Source: Phylloscopus collybita | Taxonomy: Eukaryota > Chordata > Aves > Passeriformes > Phylloscopidae | Length of the DNA: 64,000 nt | Reading direction: 5' to 3' | NCBI GenBank assembly: GCA_027886175.1 | Contig: JAJNNQ010000006.1 | Coordinates: 744,001-808,000 of the forward strand | In this document: piece after piece, positions 35,001 through 50,000 of the stretch | Layout of the letters: each line of letters begins with the position of its first letter | Numbering within the stretch: position 1 is the stretch's first letter | Notes under the pieces: model-generated | Told to the model about the DNA's origin: nothing | Databases searched by the model: none | Seen by the model: the letters and a program-made list of their open reading frames with translations, nothing else | Program-made: the position numbers and the translations under genes

Positions 35001-38000
35001 AGATGCTTGATGCGGTACCCCTGGTTAGGTGAATGTCTCATTCTTTTTAGCCAGATCGCATTTTAGGTCAGAAATGTTTGTGTGGGGATTTTTAATAGCT
35101 TAAAAATCTGGAAGTGTTGTACTGACTATAATTGTAATACTGTGTGCAGATTTCCCCAGCTTAAGTTGTCCCAGTAGACCACACTAGGGAGTTTTCTTGA
35201 TTTTTTAAGGGCTTTCTGTGTTGCTGATGCTCTCCTAGTGAAAGAGAGCAGAAACCACAAATGATACATTCTTGGGCAGTCTAACTTACATTGTATACAG
35301 GGTGCAAGGTAAAATTCTCCTATAAGCAGTATTTCTCACTATTTCTTACCCTGCAGTGTAACAGGGTATAATTTGTTTATGTTGATCAGGATTGAAGTAT
35401 TTATCTCCTAGATTTATTTTCTCCTTCAGAGTTCAGTGGTTTAAATTCTACACTTTCCCAGCAGGAGAAAGATTCTTCAGGCTTTCCTCACTTCTATTCA
35501 TAATTTAGAATATAGTCTTGCAAGTCATCAGTGCATGAGTTTTGTTTCCATGAGCAAGAGTCCTATATGCAGAATGGGAAGTGATATAAAATTGTTTTTG
35601 AGATCAGTGGTGATGAGGTAGGGCAGGGTACTAGTCACATGGGGGATTTTTAGTGAAAATAAACCCAGTGGTCTGACGGAATCTTACTGATGTATCCACT
35701 TTGCATCTGTGTCAGAAAGCAATGTTAATGCATTCTTGCTTTGAACTTCACTTTCTTTAATAAGTTGTTTCACTGTTTTTGTTGAAAAAGAAAAATGAAT
35801 GGAATTTATTGTAGAATTTTTTAACTGCCTCCCATACATTTTTTCCTGTATGGAAAAGCAAAATTTCTCCCCATGTACGTTCATTCTTGGAGGTTTTAAT
35901 TTGTCTTTGGACATGGTTTCAGCTTTTTCTGCAAATTTTAGAAAGGCAAAGGAAATCTTACCACTATGTCAGCATATCACAGCAATCAACTATTGCACCT
36001 GCTGTTCATTTTTACAAATGAAAATAATCCATAGGTTCTTTTTAAAAAAGACTCATTTTTTGATACAGAAAGAAGAGATTATTTTCTCCCATTTTTAAAA
36101 TGCCATCATTAAGCAGGCAAAATTTAGTTTTGATCTGTGCAAATGTGAGTTTGGTGTTAGGTCAGGCAAGTTTTAGTGATAGATTAGTTTTCATTCCAAG
36201 GTTTCCTTTTATTCAAAAGATGCTTGAGGGCTTGGTTTTTATTTGCTTTCAGTCTACATTTTGCAGTTGTGGTTTTTTGGTGACTGATTTTCTAACAGTA
36301 GCTCCAAGGAAGAAGATTTATACTTGTACGCAGTCTCTGAGAGAGTCTTTGCTACTCATTTTCAACTTTTCCATACACTTCTCTATTTTGGGAGGGGCTC
36401 AGGAGAGTTCCTGTCTAGCAGCTGATACTGAGGTTTAAGTGTTGAAATGACGTTTAAGGTATATATGTCAGTATGTGCCCTACTAGAGCATTAGGGAAGT
36501 GGGAATTGAATGTAAAATTATGGATAAGATGTTGTTTGTGTGGGGAGTGGGTGCTGCAAATCACAGCAGCCTTTATCTATGCTTAATTGTAAGGGTGAAC
36601 TCTGCCTGGGATGGTTTTGCTGAGCTTGTGAAGGATCTCGTGTTGGTTTTACAGATGAATATAATTTGGCTGTGATACAGCGTCGCTGATAGCCTTTGCT
36701 TGCTGCAGCACGGTAAAATCAAAGGAAATAAAGCCACGTGGTCACAACCACCAACCAGAGAAGGAAAAATGGGATTAGGACTGTCTGAGCCAGGGCCACT
36801 AGATGGAGTAGTGCCTCATCTTGGTACTTCAGGCCTTCTCTGGGCATCGTGTTTAGCCATGATGGATGGGTGTAGAATGACTACCTGGGTGGCTTTTGTT
36901 ACTCTTTGTACAGCAAGGAAGCTCTACCAGCATCCTGCTTTTTTTAATTTAAAAAAAAAAAAAAAAAAGGGGGAAGCAGGGGTAGGAGGCAGGCAGAGAG
37001 AGAAAGCCAGCTGGAACTTTTGTGCAGCATTAATTGGGTCACCAGCAAAGCATCAGTTTAATACTGAAGGTCTGTTGTTGACTCACAGTAAACATTGCAT
37101 TGTACAGAAAAAAGGGACACCAGAGGGAGTCTGAGCTATTAAGCAGTTTTGGTTTATGGTGACAGGAAGAAACCTTTTTCTTTCTAGAAGCTCCAATCAG
37201 AGCTAAGAATGAATCTTTTTAGGTCATTAATAGTTTGTTTCTAATTAGGTTGCAGTGATTTAATATGTGTATTTCCGTGCTGCATCCTGTCTTGCTCGTT
37301 CTTTCAGCCGTTATAAATAATTACTTGCAGAGTTGAGATTTTTCTTCTTAATTAGCTGCTGTGTTGCTCAATTGTGTTTCCTGCTTAAAATCTTAAAGAA
37401 AGAGCTTGTGTTTAACATGTAGCCTTACTCTCATGGAAGAAAGAGGAGGAGGAGAGCTGGTAAGGAGTATCTCTGGATGAAGCATGCTGGGTCGGAATGC
37501 TGTTTTCCTGTTGAACCTGCTGAGCCAAGAAATACAATGAAGCAAAGAGCAATAGAGATGAAGTTCCATGGGATCTCAGGGTTTCCCTGTGTTTTGCAGA
37601 CAGATGGTTGTGAAGTCTGACATCAACTTTTCTTGTTTTGATTTGTCCTATCCCTTCCAAGTGTTGAGAAATGTGCTGTCTTCAGCATATTTTTTCAACA
37701 TGAGCTTAAAGAGAATTATCTGCAATGCATTTCCTTAATGTGTCAGAATGAGATATTGCTGTCTTCCCTACTCCACAAGTGAGATCTGGGTCCTGCCAGC
37801 CCATCTGTTTCTCACCAACATTTCTTGAGCAATGGTTATTAGTAAGACTGTGGCAAGGCTGCTTTAGTGTTAAAGTGAATCATTAAACTTACTTTTGCTT
37901 AGCTCCTAATATAACATTGGGGGATTTTCTTGAGCTTGTGGGTTGCTTGTAAATTCTCCCCTTTCTGCCCTGCTTTCTTTAGTCTCTTGGCATTGGTTTG

Positions 38001-41000
38001 TTCACATAGGAATTGTCTGTTGTGTTTCCTTACAATACATCTCACAGGCTGAGCATGTGCTTAGTGCTTGAAGTCCAATACTGTTAACCATACCAATTTC
38101 AATTAATTTGTGGGTTTCTAGTTGCATAATGATAAAGTCGTTTGGAATCCTCCCTGGTGTTGCGTTCATAGTATTGAACTGTGTGATACGGAAAATAATT
38201 TCTTATAACTTGGTAAAAATAGATAAGACAAAGCAAAGTAGAAGATCAAGGAAAATATAGATACAGTAAAGTTTACTCTGATCTGCTGGGATAGATGTGC
38301 AGTAAAACTGCTTCAGCTAACATATGGTTAAATCAGATGTGGGAAAGTTAAGATTTTATCAGCTCTGTAGGGTCATTTTTTGTTCCCTTCGGGCTATCCA
38401 TGTTGTCTTTGCTGTTGGCTGTGCATATGCAATTAAGACCAGGTCAAGAAATTATTGAGGCATTTTTCTCACAGTGCTGTTCCTATTAAAATGATGAACT
38501 TGTATAGCTCTTGACTCAGGAATCCATTGTGTAAGCTGCTACAGAAACAGGTCTCTTTTTGTTAGATGTTGGCAAAGCTCTGTTTCTTCACTGCTCGCTA
38601 AGAGCTGCTTTACTCCAATGTTTATGAGAGCAAGATGAAGTATGCTGGCCTATAAAAAAAATGCATGGCTCTGGCTAGTGTGCTCATTTATTGGAAAAAA
38701 AAATATGTTCACTAAGACACGTGTTATTGATTATGCTCAGTGTCACTGTTCCCTGTCTCTAGAAGCTTTAGGGTATCCCTTACCTGCGTGTCTCACTTTG
38801 TTGGGATATATTTAATACACTCATCTTAGCCTGAATAGCAGTTTTCTGATATTGTCAATTTATTTTGAAAAACTTTGGATTGTAGGAGTATGTACATTTG
38901 GGAACTGCAGCTGCTGCGAAAGAGGGCTGCCTTCTCAGGCTGTACTGGCTTCATGAAGTCTGCTGTGCCAAACCATCATATCCTGGTTTAACTCTTCCTT
39001 TTACAATAAGTTGCTTAGGTTTGTAAAGCCCTGTGGGGACTGGTGAAGCTGTATTCAAGCTTTGACAAGTCGTTTCCAAGGCATGAATACTGGGCTACTT
39101 CTGCTTCAGTGGTGTTTGTAGGTAACATTTCAGGAACATCATTTTTTTTTTAGGAGAGGAAGAGGGCTTGCCATCTTAGAAGGGTGCAAACCCAAGTCAA
39201 GTCTTGGAATTCAAGCATATGGCCTTTTATGTGGAGAGACTCAGTCAGTAAAGGCATGAGGTAAAGGCAGTGAGTAAAATGCCATATAACATTTGAGAAG
39301 AGCTGGAGAAAATAAATACAGCCACTACAGATGCCTTCAGATGTGCTCTGCAGGCATACTGGGACTTGTGACTTGAGCTCTCGCCAGCTGTCAGTTACTG
39401 CCTGTGTCAGCTGGAAGGGTGGTTTAGGAGAAATCTGTCAGTCTTGGCAGTAAATGGAACTGAAAGCGTTGGTACAGTCCATTACGGTGGCTCGTGGAGG
39501 GAGTGGTAACTCACAGGAATGAAAGTGGGAGGCATTCATGTCTCAAATCGTGTTGTGAGAGCGTGTCTGAATATGTTCTTAATCAGCATAAGTGCTGGAG
39601 CATTTGAAGACTCCTTTGCTCTAGTATTTAGGGTCTTCCCTTATATTTAAAACACCACCACCTCCCGCTGCCTCCCCCTCCACAATCTCTACAATAAGCT
39701 TGGGGATTTTTTGAGCATAACTACTTGTTTCATAGCTTGCTGTCCTCCTGGAAGCCTTTGTGTTTGAAGGAAAGCACCTTCTCCTAAAACTGTGGAGCAC
39801 AGGGGTCTTTGTCAATGTGAAGCTTTTGAGATTAAAAGACTTCATTGCACATTTGCTGTGTGCTGGGAGTGTTGTAACATGAATGAACAAATCTAACTAA
39901 CAGGGAAGAGCAGGGATCATATCCCTATGCTCACTTGAGCTGTATGGCAGATTTCTGGGAGAAATCCAAAGAAAATAGATGTTGACAGCTCATGTTCAAA
40001 TCCTCTTAAAGGAGACAAGTTCTGTAGTGTGTTTAGGTTTGTCTTGTAGAAAATGCTTCTCTTTTCCCCTTGGTATGTAGTTGAAGCTGTCTTGAATCAA
40101 TGTGACACTTAGCATTCATGCACGAATATGAGGGAAATGCATGTGATAAGATTAAATATTTAAAGAAAGATACATGTCTTTTTTGATAGCTATTTTTAGT
40201 GAGAAGCTGTTCTACGTTTCTCTTTACTCCATTTTAATAGCCATCAAATATTTATACTTTGTGTTTCTATACAGAAGCTGGGGGAGCATGTGCATATGTT
40301 TCTCATTTACCACCTTTATCTCAAAGCACTGGCATTTAGCTAACTGATGTTTGCAGAGCAAGTAGTGTAGCCATTTTTGGGCTTTGCTGGTAAAAAACCT
40401 GCTGCCCAGGCTCTGCGTGTTGGAACCAGCGAGGCATTTGTCTGGAGGGAAGGATGTTGAGGGAGGTGGGGAATGGTAGAGACTGGATTGTTTGGGGGAT
40501 GGTTGTAACAGTATATTTCTTTTCATCTGCATGATTTGGCAATTTTTCTTGAACCCGGAATTAAAAAGGGGCAGTAATTCTGGTGAACTTGAGGTCAGTG
40601 TGCAAGCACATTGCTGGATATTGCTTGAGAAGAAACTTGTGTGCTTTTCCCTGTCACATTGTGCACCCAGAAGCTGTTCATAAAATCTTTTTTTTTTTTT
40701 TTTAAGTTTACAAGAACTCAGCAGTTAGTTGCTAAAGGCATGTCATTCGAATAATCCAGTTAAAGCCCCACAGAAATAAAATAGGAGGAATAAATCATGC
40801 TAAATTATGTGTTGGGGCAAAGAGAGGGTCCATGACTGTATACAAATTGTTTATCTGTACCTTGCTTGATGGTTTGGTAAATCTAAGAATGCTAAGATAG
40901 AGTGATAGATTGTTAGAATTTTGTTTTGTTTTGTTTGTTGCATCTGGATATGTAAGCATAAATGCACTCAGGTTTCTTTTCCTCACTAATGCCTTTTTAA

Positions 41001-44000
41001 AAAAGAAACAGTCTGTTAAACTTCCTTGAAAATTTTTAAAAATCTGTAATGTTTATCAAGGAAGCTGGTCTGGTAAAGGGGGAATTGGGAAATAATACAG
41101 TGAATCCTTTAAGAGCCAGTGAAACTATTTTTTTTTTTTTTTATTCTAGAAATTTTCCTACATTGGCAAACATTGAAAGGAAGAAGGAAATGCAGATGCA
41201 GAAGGAGGAAAGGGGAGAAGTGCTGACTACCCAGCAGTTTGGGTAAGTGTTTTGAACCAAGCTTGTTGCTTTCCTCCCACTGGGTTCTAAAGTATGCTCT
41301 CTTACTGGTGTATCCCAGCACTTCCTTTGTATATGGAATCTGGCTGGACAGGCTGTTTGACAAACTGCTCATGTAATATTCTTTTGTTTACTTCATAGTG
41401 CTCCAAAGTCCACTTCAGTTAAATGAAACAATAACTACTTTAAAAATCTGGTATTCTGGCTTGTTTGAGAAAACCACGTTCTAGTGGCCATTCATTAGAT
41501 CCAGAATGACCTTGGTCTCTGAAAAAGTAGTGATGGGGACAGAAGTCATGCAACGTAATGATTCCACATGGTTTAATCCTTTATTGCCTGAAAATGACCA
41601 ATAGAGATTTTATTCTTTGTCTCTCTCCCTTCTGATGATACATCAGTAGTCAAATCAAGAGGGAAAAAAGATAAAGACTATGGAGGGTAGAAAAAAGAAG
41701 CAGCACTACTTAATTTATGATTACTTTATGAAAACTGTATGAAAATAAAGTTAAACCTATCTGCTGCCATTGTTCTGAGCTAATACTTACTCATCTTGGA
41801 TTTTTATCTGTTCTCTGTCTTACAAAGTATTTTCCAGCATGGTTTTGTTCTTCTCTCTCAGTCCCACATCTAGCTAGGTGGAACCAGCTAACTTCATTAG
41901 CTCTGCTTTAGGACATGTGGAAGATTGTTTTTTTTTTTTAAATGTTATAATGAGCTACGCTCCCAAAATATCACTTGTTTAAACTAGAATGACTGAGCTG
42001 GAAGATGGGAGCAGACTCAGTCCTAAGGGGCTCATGCTAAATGCCATTTTCTGCTGCATGGAAGTGAAGCTGGGGTTTGCCTAGCTTTTTGTATAGGGGA
42101 TGACAAAAAACAAAACAAAACTTGCACCATGGTAAAACGTTTGAGCTACTGCAGAATAAGAAGTCAGTGTAAATTTTTAAAATGTGAACAGTGCAAATTA
42201 CCTTGTTGCAGTATGTGCTTCAGAAGATCCAGCACTTACCTGCCCCCACCCAACCAGTTGCCTTTCATTATTGAAAGGAAAGATTTAGAGAAAACGGAAG
42301 TAAAACTTTCTTCAAAGGATATAAAGTTGCAGGAGTGCTTTGCACCCAAGGAAGCAAACCTGGGCATTGAAACTAAAGCTACAAACATATATGATATTAT
42401 GTTGGGAGATTCTTAGGAGCAAAGGTGGATTTTCTTTCTCACAGTAACAAACTGTTTGATGTCTACAGGTTTTTTTGCTAGCTTTTGTGGCTGTGAGTCA
42501 GAGGCATCAAGTAGTCCTAAATGTCCATCAGCAATTCCATGCTGTTACATTTGTTAGTACCTTTATATCTGGAAAACTGTTTGGAAAAAAAAAAGCCCTC
42601 AAAATTGCAGGTTGTTTACTTCTGCATAGCAACTTTTTCTTCTAATTGATTCTAGAAATCTCCTCTTTTTTCCCCCTCCCTCCCCTGAGCTAGTAGCACT
42701 CTAGACTTGGTGAACTGTCCATAAGCTGTCATTTCTGCTTTGTATATGAGCAGTAAAGATTCTGGAATTGGTGCTTATCTGGCAAATTTACTGATGTGTG
42801 TGGGAAAAAATAGAATACAGCTTGTTCCCTGCAAGCTGTGCTATTAAAGCAAATAGCTAAGTAATATTTAGAAAGGATTAGATGCCTAACACTTCCATGG
42901 TGCTTTCCATTTGTGGTTCTCTGAAGTGCTTTGCAACTCCTAAGTCTCAGCATCCCTGCCTGTGAGATCAGAGGTGCAGAAGGACCACTTTGAAAGCCTG
43001 TCTGGTGTCTCACAACACCTGAGTAATAGCGCACAGCTCTCCATGCCCTCTGAATGGAGAGTGAAGAGCAGCATATCTTCCACAAGGGAATGGCAGAAGG
43101 CAAGTGCCAGGCTGATGTTTGTTGGGACATGTTTCTGACCTTGAGGTTTCTTTCTGGGTGTTTGAGGCCCAAGAGAATTTAGGAAGTTGTTTTTAACCCT
43201 TGGTCAAGGACAACAGCTTTAATTGAGCCTGTATTTGCTTAATATCTCCTAGGTTGTACAACGTGCTGAATTTGGAGCGTGGTTGTACAAATTCAGAAAT
43301 GCATTTTTCTTTCTTGTTGGAGTTGAATCATAGGAAATAATATTAGCCTTCTTTTGTGGGTGAGGGACTGATGCACAGGAAGGCAGTGGCTTGCTACTTG
43401 TGCCACAGGAGTGCTGTGGAGGGTGATGCCATCAGGGGTGAACAACCAGTGTTGGACGCTATAGTGAAATGACTGGAAAATGAAATTAAATGTGTTTTGT
43501 TGCGATATAAAGTCATTTTGAGTGCTATGACAGGCTTCTCATGAAGGACTTGGTAAGGCCAGAAAAGCATGGAAGAGAGGAATGCTGGTAATGGGAGCAT
43601 TTCTGAACAAGTTAAGTAGCGGGTGGCTTGGAAGGGCTGTGTGATGGAGGCCTAGAAAAATTGCATAGGTAGAAGAGGTGAATGAAGTGTGATTATACAC
43701 TGTTTCTTGCAACTCAAGAAGGATGGGGCACTAAATGACTTATTTAGACCTCAGAATGAAGGCAAACAAAATGTCCTTTGTCACAAAATATTAACACCTT
43801 GCTACAAGATTTCAGGGATGCCAGACATGAGCACAGCATCCCACGTCACAAGGCATGTGGTTGACTAGGGATAATAGGTCCTCAGCCATGCTGTAGGTGA
43901 GGCTGAGGTATGGAGCACTGATCAGAACCAACCATGGGTCTCATTCAAGACAGGAGATCTTGTGTGGTTTTTGCTGTTGTAATGTACTGATGATTAGTTA

Positions 44001-47000
44001 CAATCTTGTTTTGCTGAATTAAGTTTCTGTTGCTTGGAAATAAATATTTTCAAGAAGCTTCAGTTGTCCCTTCTGTATTTGCTTTTCTCTCTTGGTCACA
44101 TTTATTCTTGAATCTATAGAATTCGACCAGAGTTTGTTAAGCTTGCCAGGTATCTTCCTATCAACATGTGTTTATAGGATAACCTGGAAGATAATGGAGC
44201 CATGAAAGACAGGTAGAACCAGTGGGCTGTGCTCTTCCTGTATTTCAGGACTTGTTATTTTGTTTCAGGTTTTAAAAAATGCATTATCCTGATGGACATT
44301 TCTTTTATTCCTTTTCCTTGGAATGGAAAAGATGAATGGCATGTTAGTTGGAGGCGGGAGTAGGTAGTCATTGCAGCTGATAGTGTCAGATGGCTGAATG
44401 GATTTGGTGCAGCAGGATGCTTCTCAGAGCTGTAACTAGAAAGAAAAATACTTAAGCAGTGAAAGCATGTTTATAGTAGATGCTTTCCTTTTAACTTCAT
44501 GTTGCCACTGCTTTGAATGACTTCCATGCTAAAGTCAGGAGAGTATTTTGTTGACCTTTTCATTTGAAATGGAAATGCCATGTCCTCACACTGCAGGCTA
44601 TCGAGAAACTTTCTTAGCCGGTGTACCCTTGGCCTTGTTGAAAACTAAAAGTCATGAGCTGTTCATTCAGGCTCCAGCTTTGTCCCATTGCCCTGCCTGA
44701 GTTGAGGTGTGACTGATTTTATGGTCTGTCACCTCATGTTAGCTGGGCTGATGTAAGTCCTGGCGTCATTCTGTGTTGCCGAACCTTAAACAAGGGCCTG
44801 AGCCATTTGGTTACATCAGTTGTTTTTATTCTCATAGCTTATCATCTGTATGAACTTTCTCTTTCTATTCTCCAGCAAAATGAAGGGCATGTGGAAACCT
44901 CCAGAAAATGGAGAGGCTCTTGGGCATCCACGAAGACACAGGAGAAGACAATGGCGCCCGTTCTGGAAGAAATTCAGGAAAAATGATGGCGATTATCATG
45001 GACACAGAACTCAAAATGAAGCCAATGGACCAGAAAATAGCATATGTGAAAAGGAAAATGAAAAGCAAAATGCTTTGGCAGGCCAAGCATATGAGAAAGA
45101 TGTGGACCCTCTTGGTCTTCTGGCAAACGGTGATGTTGGTAAGATGAAGGAAGTTGGAAAAAGTTTCATTTTAAATAGTTGTTTTAAGTTTAGATTCTGA
45201 GACTTTGTGCTTCCTAGTCAACATTTTAGAAGTCTGACATGAAGTTTGTGTGCAGCGTTACATGTTCTGATATAAATTATAAATACTGTACAGTAGTCTA
45301 AAGGCCATGCAGCACCAACCTAGGTTGCTATAAATTAACGTGGGAGATAAGGAAATACTTAAAAAACCAGAAGAAGAATGAAGTACTTCAACAGCCAAAT
45401 TACTTTTAAAGAGTGTTAAATATCCCTTTGTGGTTTTGAAAACAACAGTATTTAGAAAGTGAAAACAAACGGATTTCCTTGTATGAGTTAAGTGAATTAC
45501 TTAAAATGTCAGTATTTTACTTTTAGTTCTGTTCTTTGCTTATTATTACTCTTGACATTCTCCATATGTGTGTATTCTCTGAAGTATTGCTGCTTAGTTC
45601 TTTTGGGTTTGTTTTTCTGTTGGGTTTTCTTTTGTGAGCATGTCTTTTCCTCATGCTGGCAGCAGTATAAATTCTTCAGATCTAACTATTTATAATATAG
45701 TCAGCAGTGATGCAGTACTCCTAGAATATGGCATGTAAGCTGACTTATATATAACTCAGGCTATTTTTAGCAACAAGGGTAAAATACATTCCCTAGAAAG
45801 ATGTCTGATGCTGAATTTTTCCTCCTGAAAACATAATCTCCAATTAGTCAGAACAAGAACTCAGTATCCCTATGCAATTTGTTTATTCCAGTAATCTTTG
45901 CGTGTTGGGAAACTTAAGTATGCTTAAATATATCTGTATTTTCCTGCAGCATCTGTGTTTTACTTAATGATAAAAGGTCTAATTATGCCAAAGTACAGCT
46001 AGTGACTCCTGTTATAGTAGGTAGAAAAGGAATGTGGTACTTACTTATTACACATTATTAAAGCTAGTTGCAACTTTTTATACAATTGAGAAATATAGCC
46101 AGAACAAATAATAACAAACACAATATAATTAAGTAGAATTAAAAAAAAAATAATACAGCCCAAGTCCATGATTTTACTGTATAGGTACATCTTTTTGATT
46201 TTTTTTTTTAATTCCCCCTGTTAGGCTTCTAAATCCTTCTCCTCCATCTCAGAATTAAATCCAGCAAGACTTCAAAACAACATATTATGAAATCCTCTCT
46301 CTCTCTTTACCCACACTTGATAACAAAACCTATAATTATATTTGGTATGCGAAGAAGGAAGCAGAAACTCAAGCCTGTGTTCAGGAAACGTTTTGTTTCA
46401 GTAACATTGCTGGCAGGACCATAAACCAGTGGAGGCACCAGTTTGCCACCACCTATCTGTAGAGGGCAGACAAATGTGGGGGGTTTCTGTCAGCCCACGG
46501 CATTGAGCAGTGGTGCCCAGCATCAGCTGTGTTGTGGTGCTGAGGCGGGGATTTTAGTAGCAAGGCTGGCTGTTGGCAGGATTGTTGGGAAAAATCCCTC
46601 TTGCCTTTTCTTTCCCTGCAGAATCTGACAAGGATGAGGCAGCTGAGGAAGATGGGAGACTGGGAACGACAGTTGTCCCCAGGCAGGTGACCTCTGCCCT
46701 TAGCGCGCTGTCGGTCAACTACGGCAGCGCATCCGACAGCGAGCCCGAAGGTGTGTAAAAACAACCTTTGCCCTTCTCCTCTCCTCTTCTACCCTGTCTC
46801 ACACTGCAGTGCTGGGGACTGCAGGCAGGACTGTGGCTTTTTTGCTGTCCTTTTCTCAGCAGCATGTCCTGGGTTGAGAGAGGAGGCATAAAATGTCTTT
46901 GATTAGGCTGTATGTCCTCAAATTTCCTGAGCCTATTCCCTCCTATTTGGGGGAAAATAAGAAACCTGTTTTCAGTCTTGCTTCAAATCGTGTTTGGAGA

Positions 47001-50000
47001 GTGCCAGGAAAAAGCTGTTATTGTCACTCCATGAACTAATTTTCACATCCTTAAGGGCTTTTTCCATGGAAGGTTGCTGAGTGTTGCAGGAGGACTTGAA
47101 CTCTGTTACTTGGATTTTGTGCTTCTTTAAGTGTATGCATCAGTGTGTGGTGAACAATTGCTGCTGCTGCTTGTTTTAGTGAATATTTACTATGCCTTTC
47201 TTGCCCTGGGTGGTCTACCTAAAGTTAGAGAGCATCTAGGAGACAGTGAATTGAACTTGGGCATCCTCTGCCCTAACAGTATCATGATTTTCTCAGCAGC
47301 TGAATTTGCAGCAAGCTATAATGTGAAGCAGTGTACTTCTTAAGTGATAAGCAGGCAGAGGTTTGAAAATCTTAATCAGGTCTTACTCCTTTTATTTTTC
47401 TTTTTGTGCTGTAGAATTGAAATACCTTGTTTACCTTTCTGTGAACATTTTGAGATTATTCTTTGTATTTAAAAAGAAAACCCAAGCCAAACAAAACCTT
47501 CCCTTCCTCCAAGTAAACCTTGAACATCTTCACATCAGGTTGTGGGAGCAAGAATGATACTAACGAACTGCCAGTGCATGGGGATATGAGCGTGTTGAAG
47601 AGGCTTTTAAGTTTGAGATGAAAGTGTGTTCTTTTTCTTTAAGAAATCCCTGTCAAGACTGCAACAAAGGCTGAGAGAAACCAGGCTGTGCTCAGAAATA
47701 CTCCTCAGACTACTCCTGCTCCTCAGAGTCAGAAACTAAATCAAAAGCGCCCAGAACGTGCAGGCACAACGTTAAAGAGCTCCAATTCAAATGCGCGTCC
47801 CCCCAGAGGGCCTGATAAGCGGGGCAGGAAAACATTACCTCGCCTTCCCAAGCGCCGTCCAACTCTGCTGGAGATGGTAAGAGGCTAAAACAGTGCCTCC
47901 TGTGCAAGGGTAGAACTATTTGTGAGTGTTTCTCCTCTTCCCTGCAGGAAGTTAGAGCAGTCTGTTAGCACAGGCTTACAAATAGTAAAGTGAGCGTTTC
48001 ACTTGGAGAAGGTGAAGGTGCTTTAGTAGACAAATAGAAATACCCTGGCATGCATTCAGGTAATGACTGGCTTTGGTAAGCAAGAGATGACAACTGAATC
48101 ATGTCTGAAGTGAGCTGCACAAGGAACAAGCCCTTTGTTCCCCTCTCTTCCCTGTGGCAGTATCCAGTAGGTTTTGTTTGTGTGTAATCCCTGCAGCCAT
48201 GATCTGACCTTGTGCTCCCAGCTTTGCTATTCAGCCACCTTCCTTTGCTGGAGGAACACACAGTTCTTTCTGCACATGCAGAGAGATCTTGTTGAAAAGT
48301 GTGTTGGTGACTTAAACTGCACAGTGGTGTTGAGCTGCAAACTTCTTGCAGAAGGGTTTCTTCTCTAGGCATGTTTAGATCAATCTGAGGAAGGGACAGC
48401 ACCTTGAAGAGCAGCAGGTTGGTGTCTCAGAAGGTAGAAAGAGGTTTGTAGGGGTGAGTCCAAGGTATTTCCAGTAGCAATGCAAAGCAACCCATTTGGC
48501 CAGAAAGCTCGGTGTCTTTCTTTAGAAAGCTCCAACAGAACATTGGAGCTTTTGTTGTATTTATTACTCAAAAGCAGTACTACCCTTGTGATTCTATAAA
48601 TAGCATAAAGCTCCTCTATCAAGGGAAAACTTGCAGTAGGCAAAACACAGGAGAAAGCAGGGTGCCTCTAACATCAGAGCTGTGAAATAGCACAGGATGT
48701 TTCAGTAAGACATACCTGATAAGGTACATCCCAAGCTGCAGATGTGGGAGAAATCCCTCAGTACTCTTTTTAGCACACAGTACCATTGCTGCCAAGAATT
48801 AAAGTTCCCAGTGACTGAAAAGGAAGTGTTTGTCCTTTGTGTAGCTCCCTAAGCATGCAGTTGCCTTTATCACTTGCTCTTCAAAGTTGTTGGTGATCAA
48901 AGCAGTGACGACTCAGGAAGAAAGTCAGATGAAGTCCCACATGCTGAGAGAAGCTGGCAGTACATAGGAAACCTGACTTGAAGCTTGCCAGTATGGTCCA
49001 TTTTTAAAATTGCATTTTAGTGAGGTTTTTTTGCCTTCTCAAATTGCTCAGAGTTGTTTTTAGGGAATGTGTACTGTGAATCACAGAGGAGGGCCTGAGG
49101 TTTGCAGGTAGGCTTCCGCTGTCATTCGAAATGGTCAGTGTGTAAAAACCTTGAGAGGGAGCAAGGTTGAAATTTTACAAAATGGATCCAGAAAGTGCAT
49201 TAGAATGCTAAAAAAAAGGTAGTTGTATCAATAAAATGATACTTTTTTAAAAAAGGAAGAGAGGTAGGAGAATAGTATCTCTTGGCAAGTATCTCTTGGC
49301 AGTCATTCAGCAGTGAGCTTGGGCACTACTAAAACATGTTTATTGTAGACATGCAAACACTAATGTGTATTTAGTCATACTCTATGCTGACAAAATCAAA
49401 AGTTTGTGTACTGTTAGTCCACTGATACTGCATTAAAAATGAAATGCAAAGCTATAGTTTTTGATAGGGTGATTGCTGCAGCCCAACTGGGCCCTAATTT
49501 GGCCATTTGGGAGTTCACCAGTTTCTCCCAGTCAATCAAAGAGAACATCACTCTGCTGTCCCTTGTCTGCCCTGAAGTACATCACTTAGTTCAGATGGAA
49601 GGTTCCTGAAGGCTAATTTTAGGTGTCAGCTGCTTGTAACACCTCTTAGCCCTGATCTAAGTGGAAATATTCAGACTTAAAAGTGGCCAGTTTAACCACT
49701 GTTGGAACTTGTAACAACAAAAAAAGCTTCCTGGTGACATTGCAAGCCAAACTTAGCCAAATCTCCTGCAGTGTGTAATACAGCTCTCCTGCTAATGATC
49801 TGGTAGTTACAGATTTAGCCACTTGGCTCAGATTTTGTTCATACTACTAGTTCTGCTGACACTCGCAATGAAAAAGGTTCATTCAGCTCTCTGGCTGATA
49901 GGTTTCTTTTTCCTACTACCAAAGTGAACTTCAATGAGGTTAAAGTCAATGAGGAAGGCCTCTAGCACTTTGATTAAGCTACTAGAATTAGATTGGTGTA

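Noticed and set aside
49274..49301. 14-bp direct duplication in NUFIP1 intron 9
   Set aside because: Two copies only, no flanking structure; a simple slippage event.
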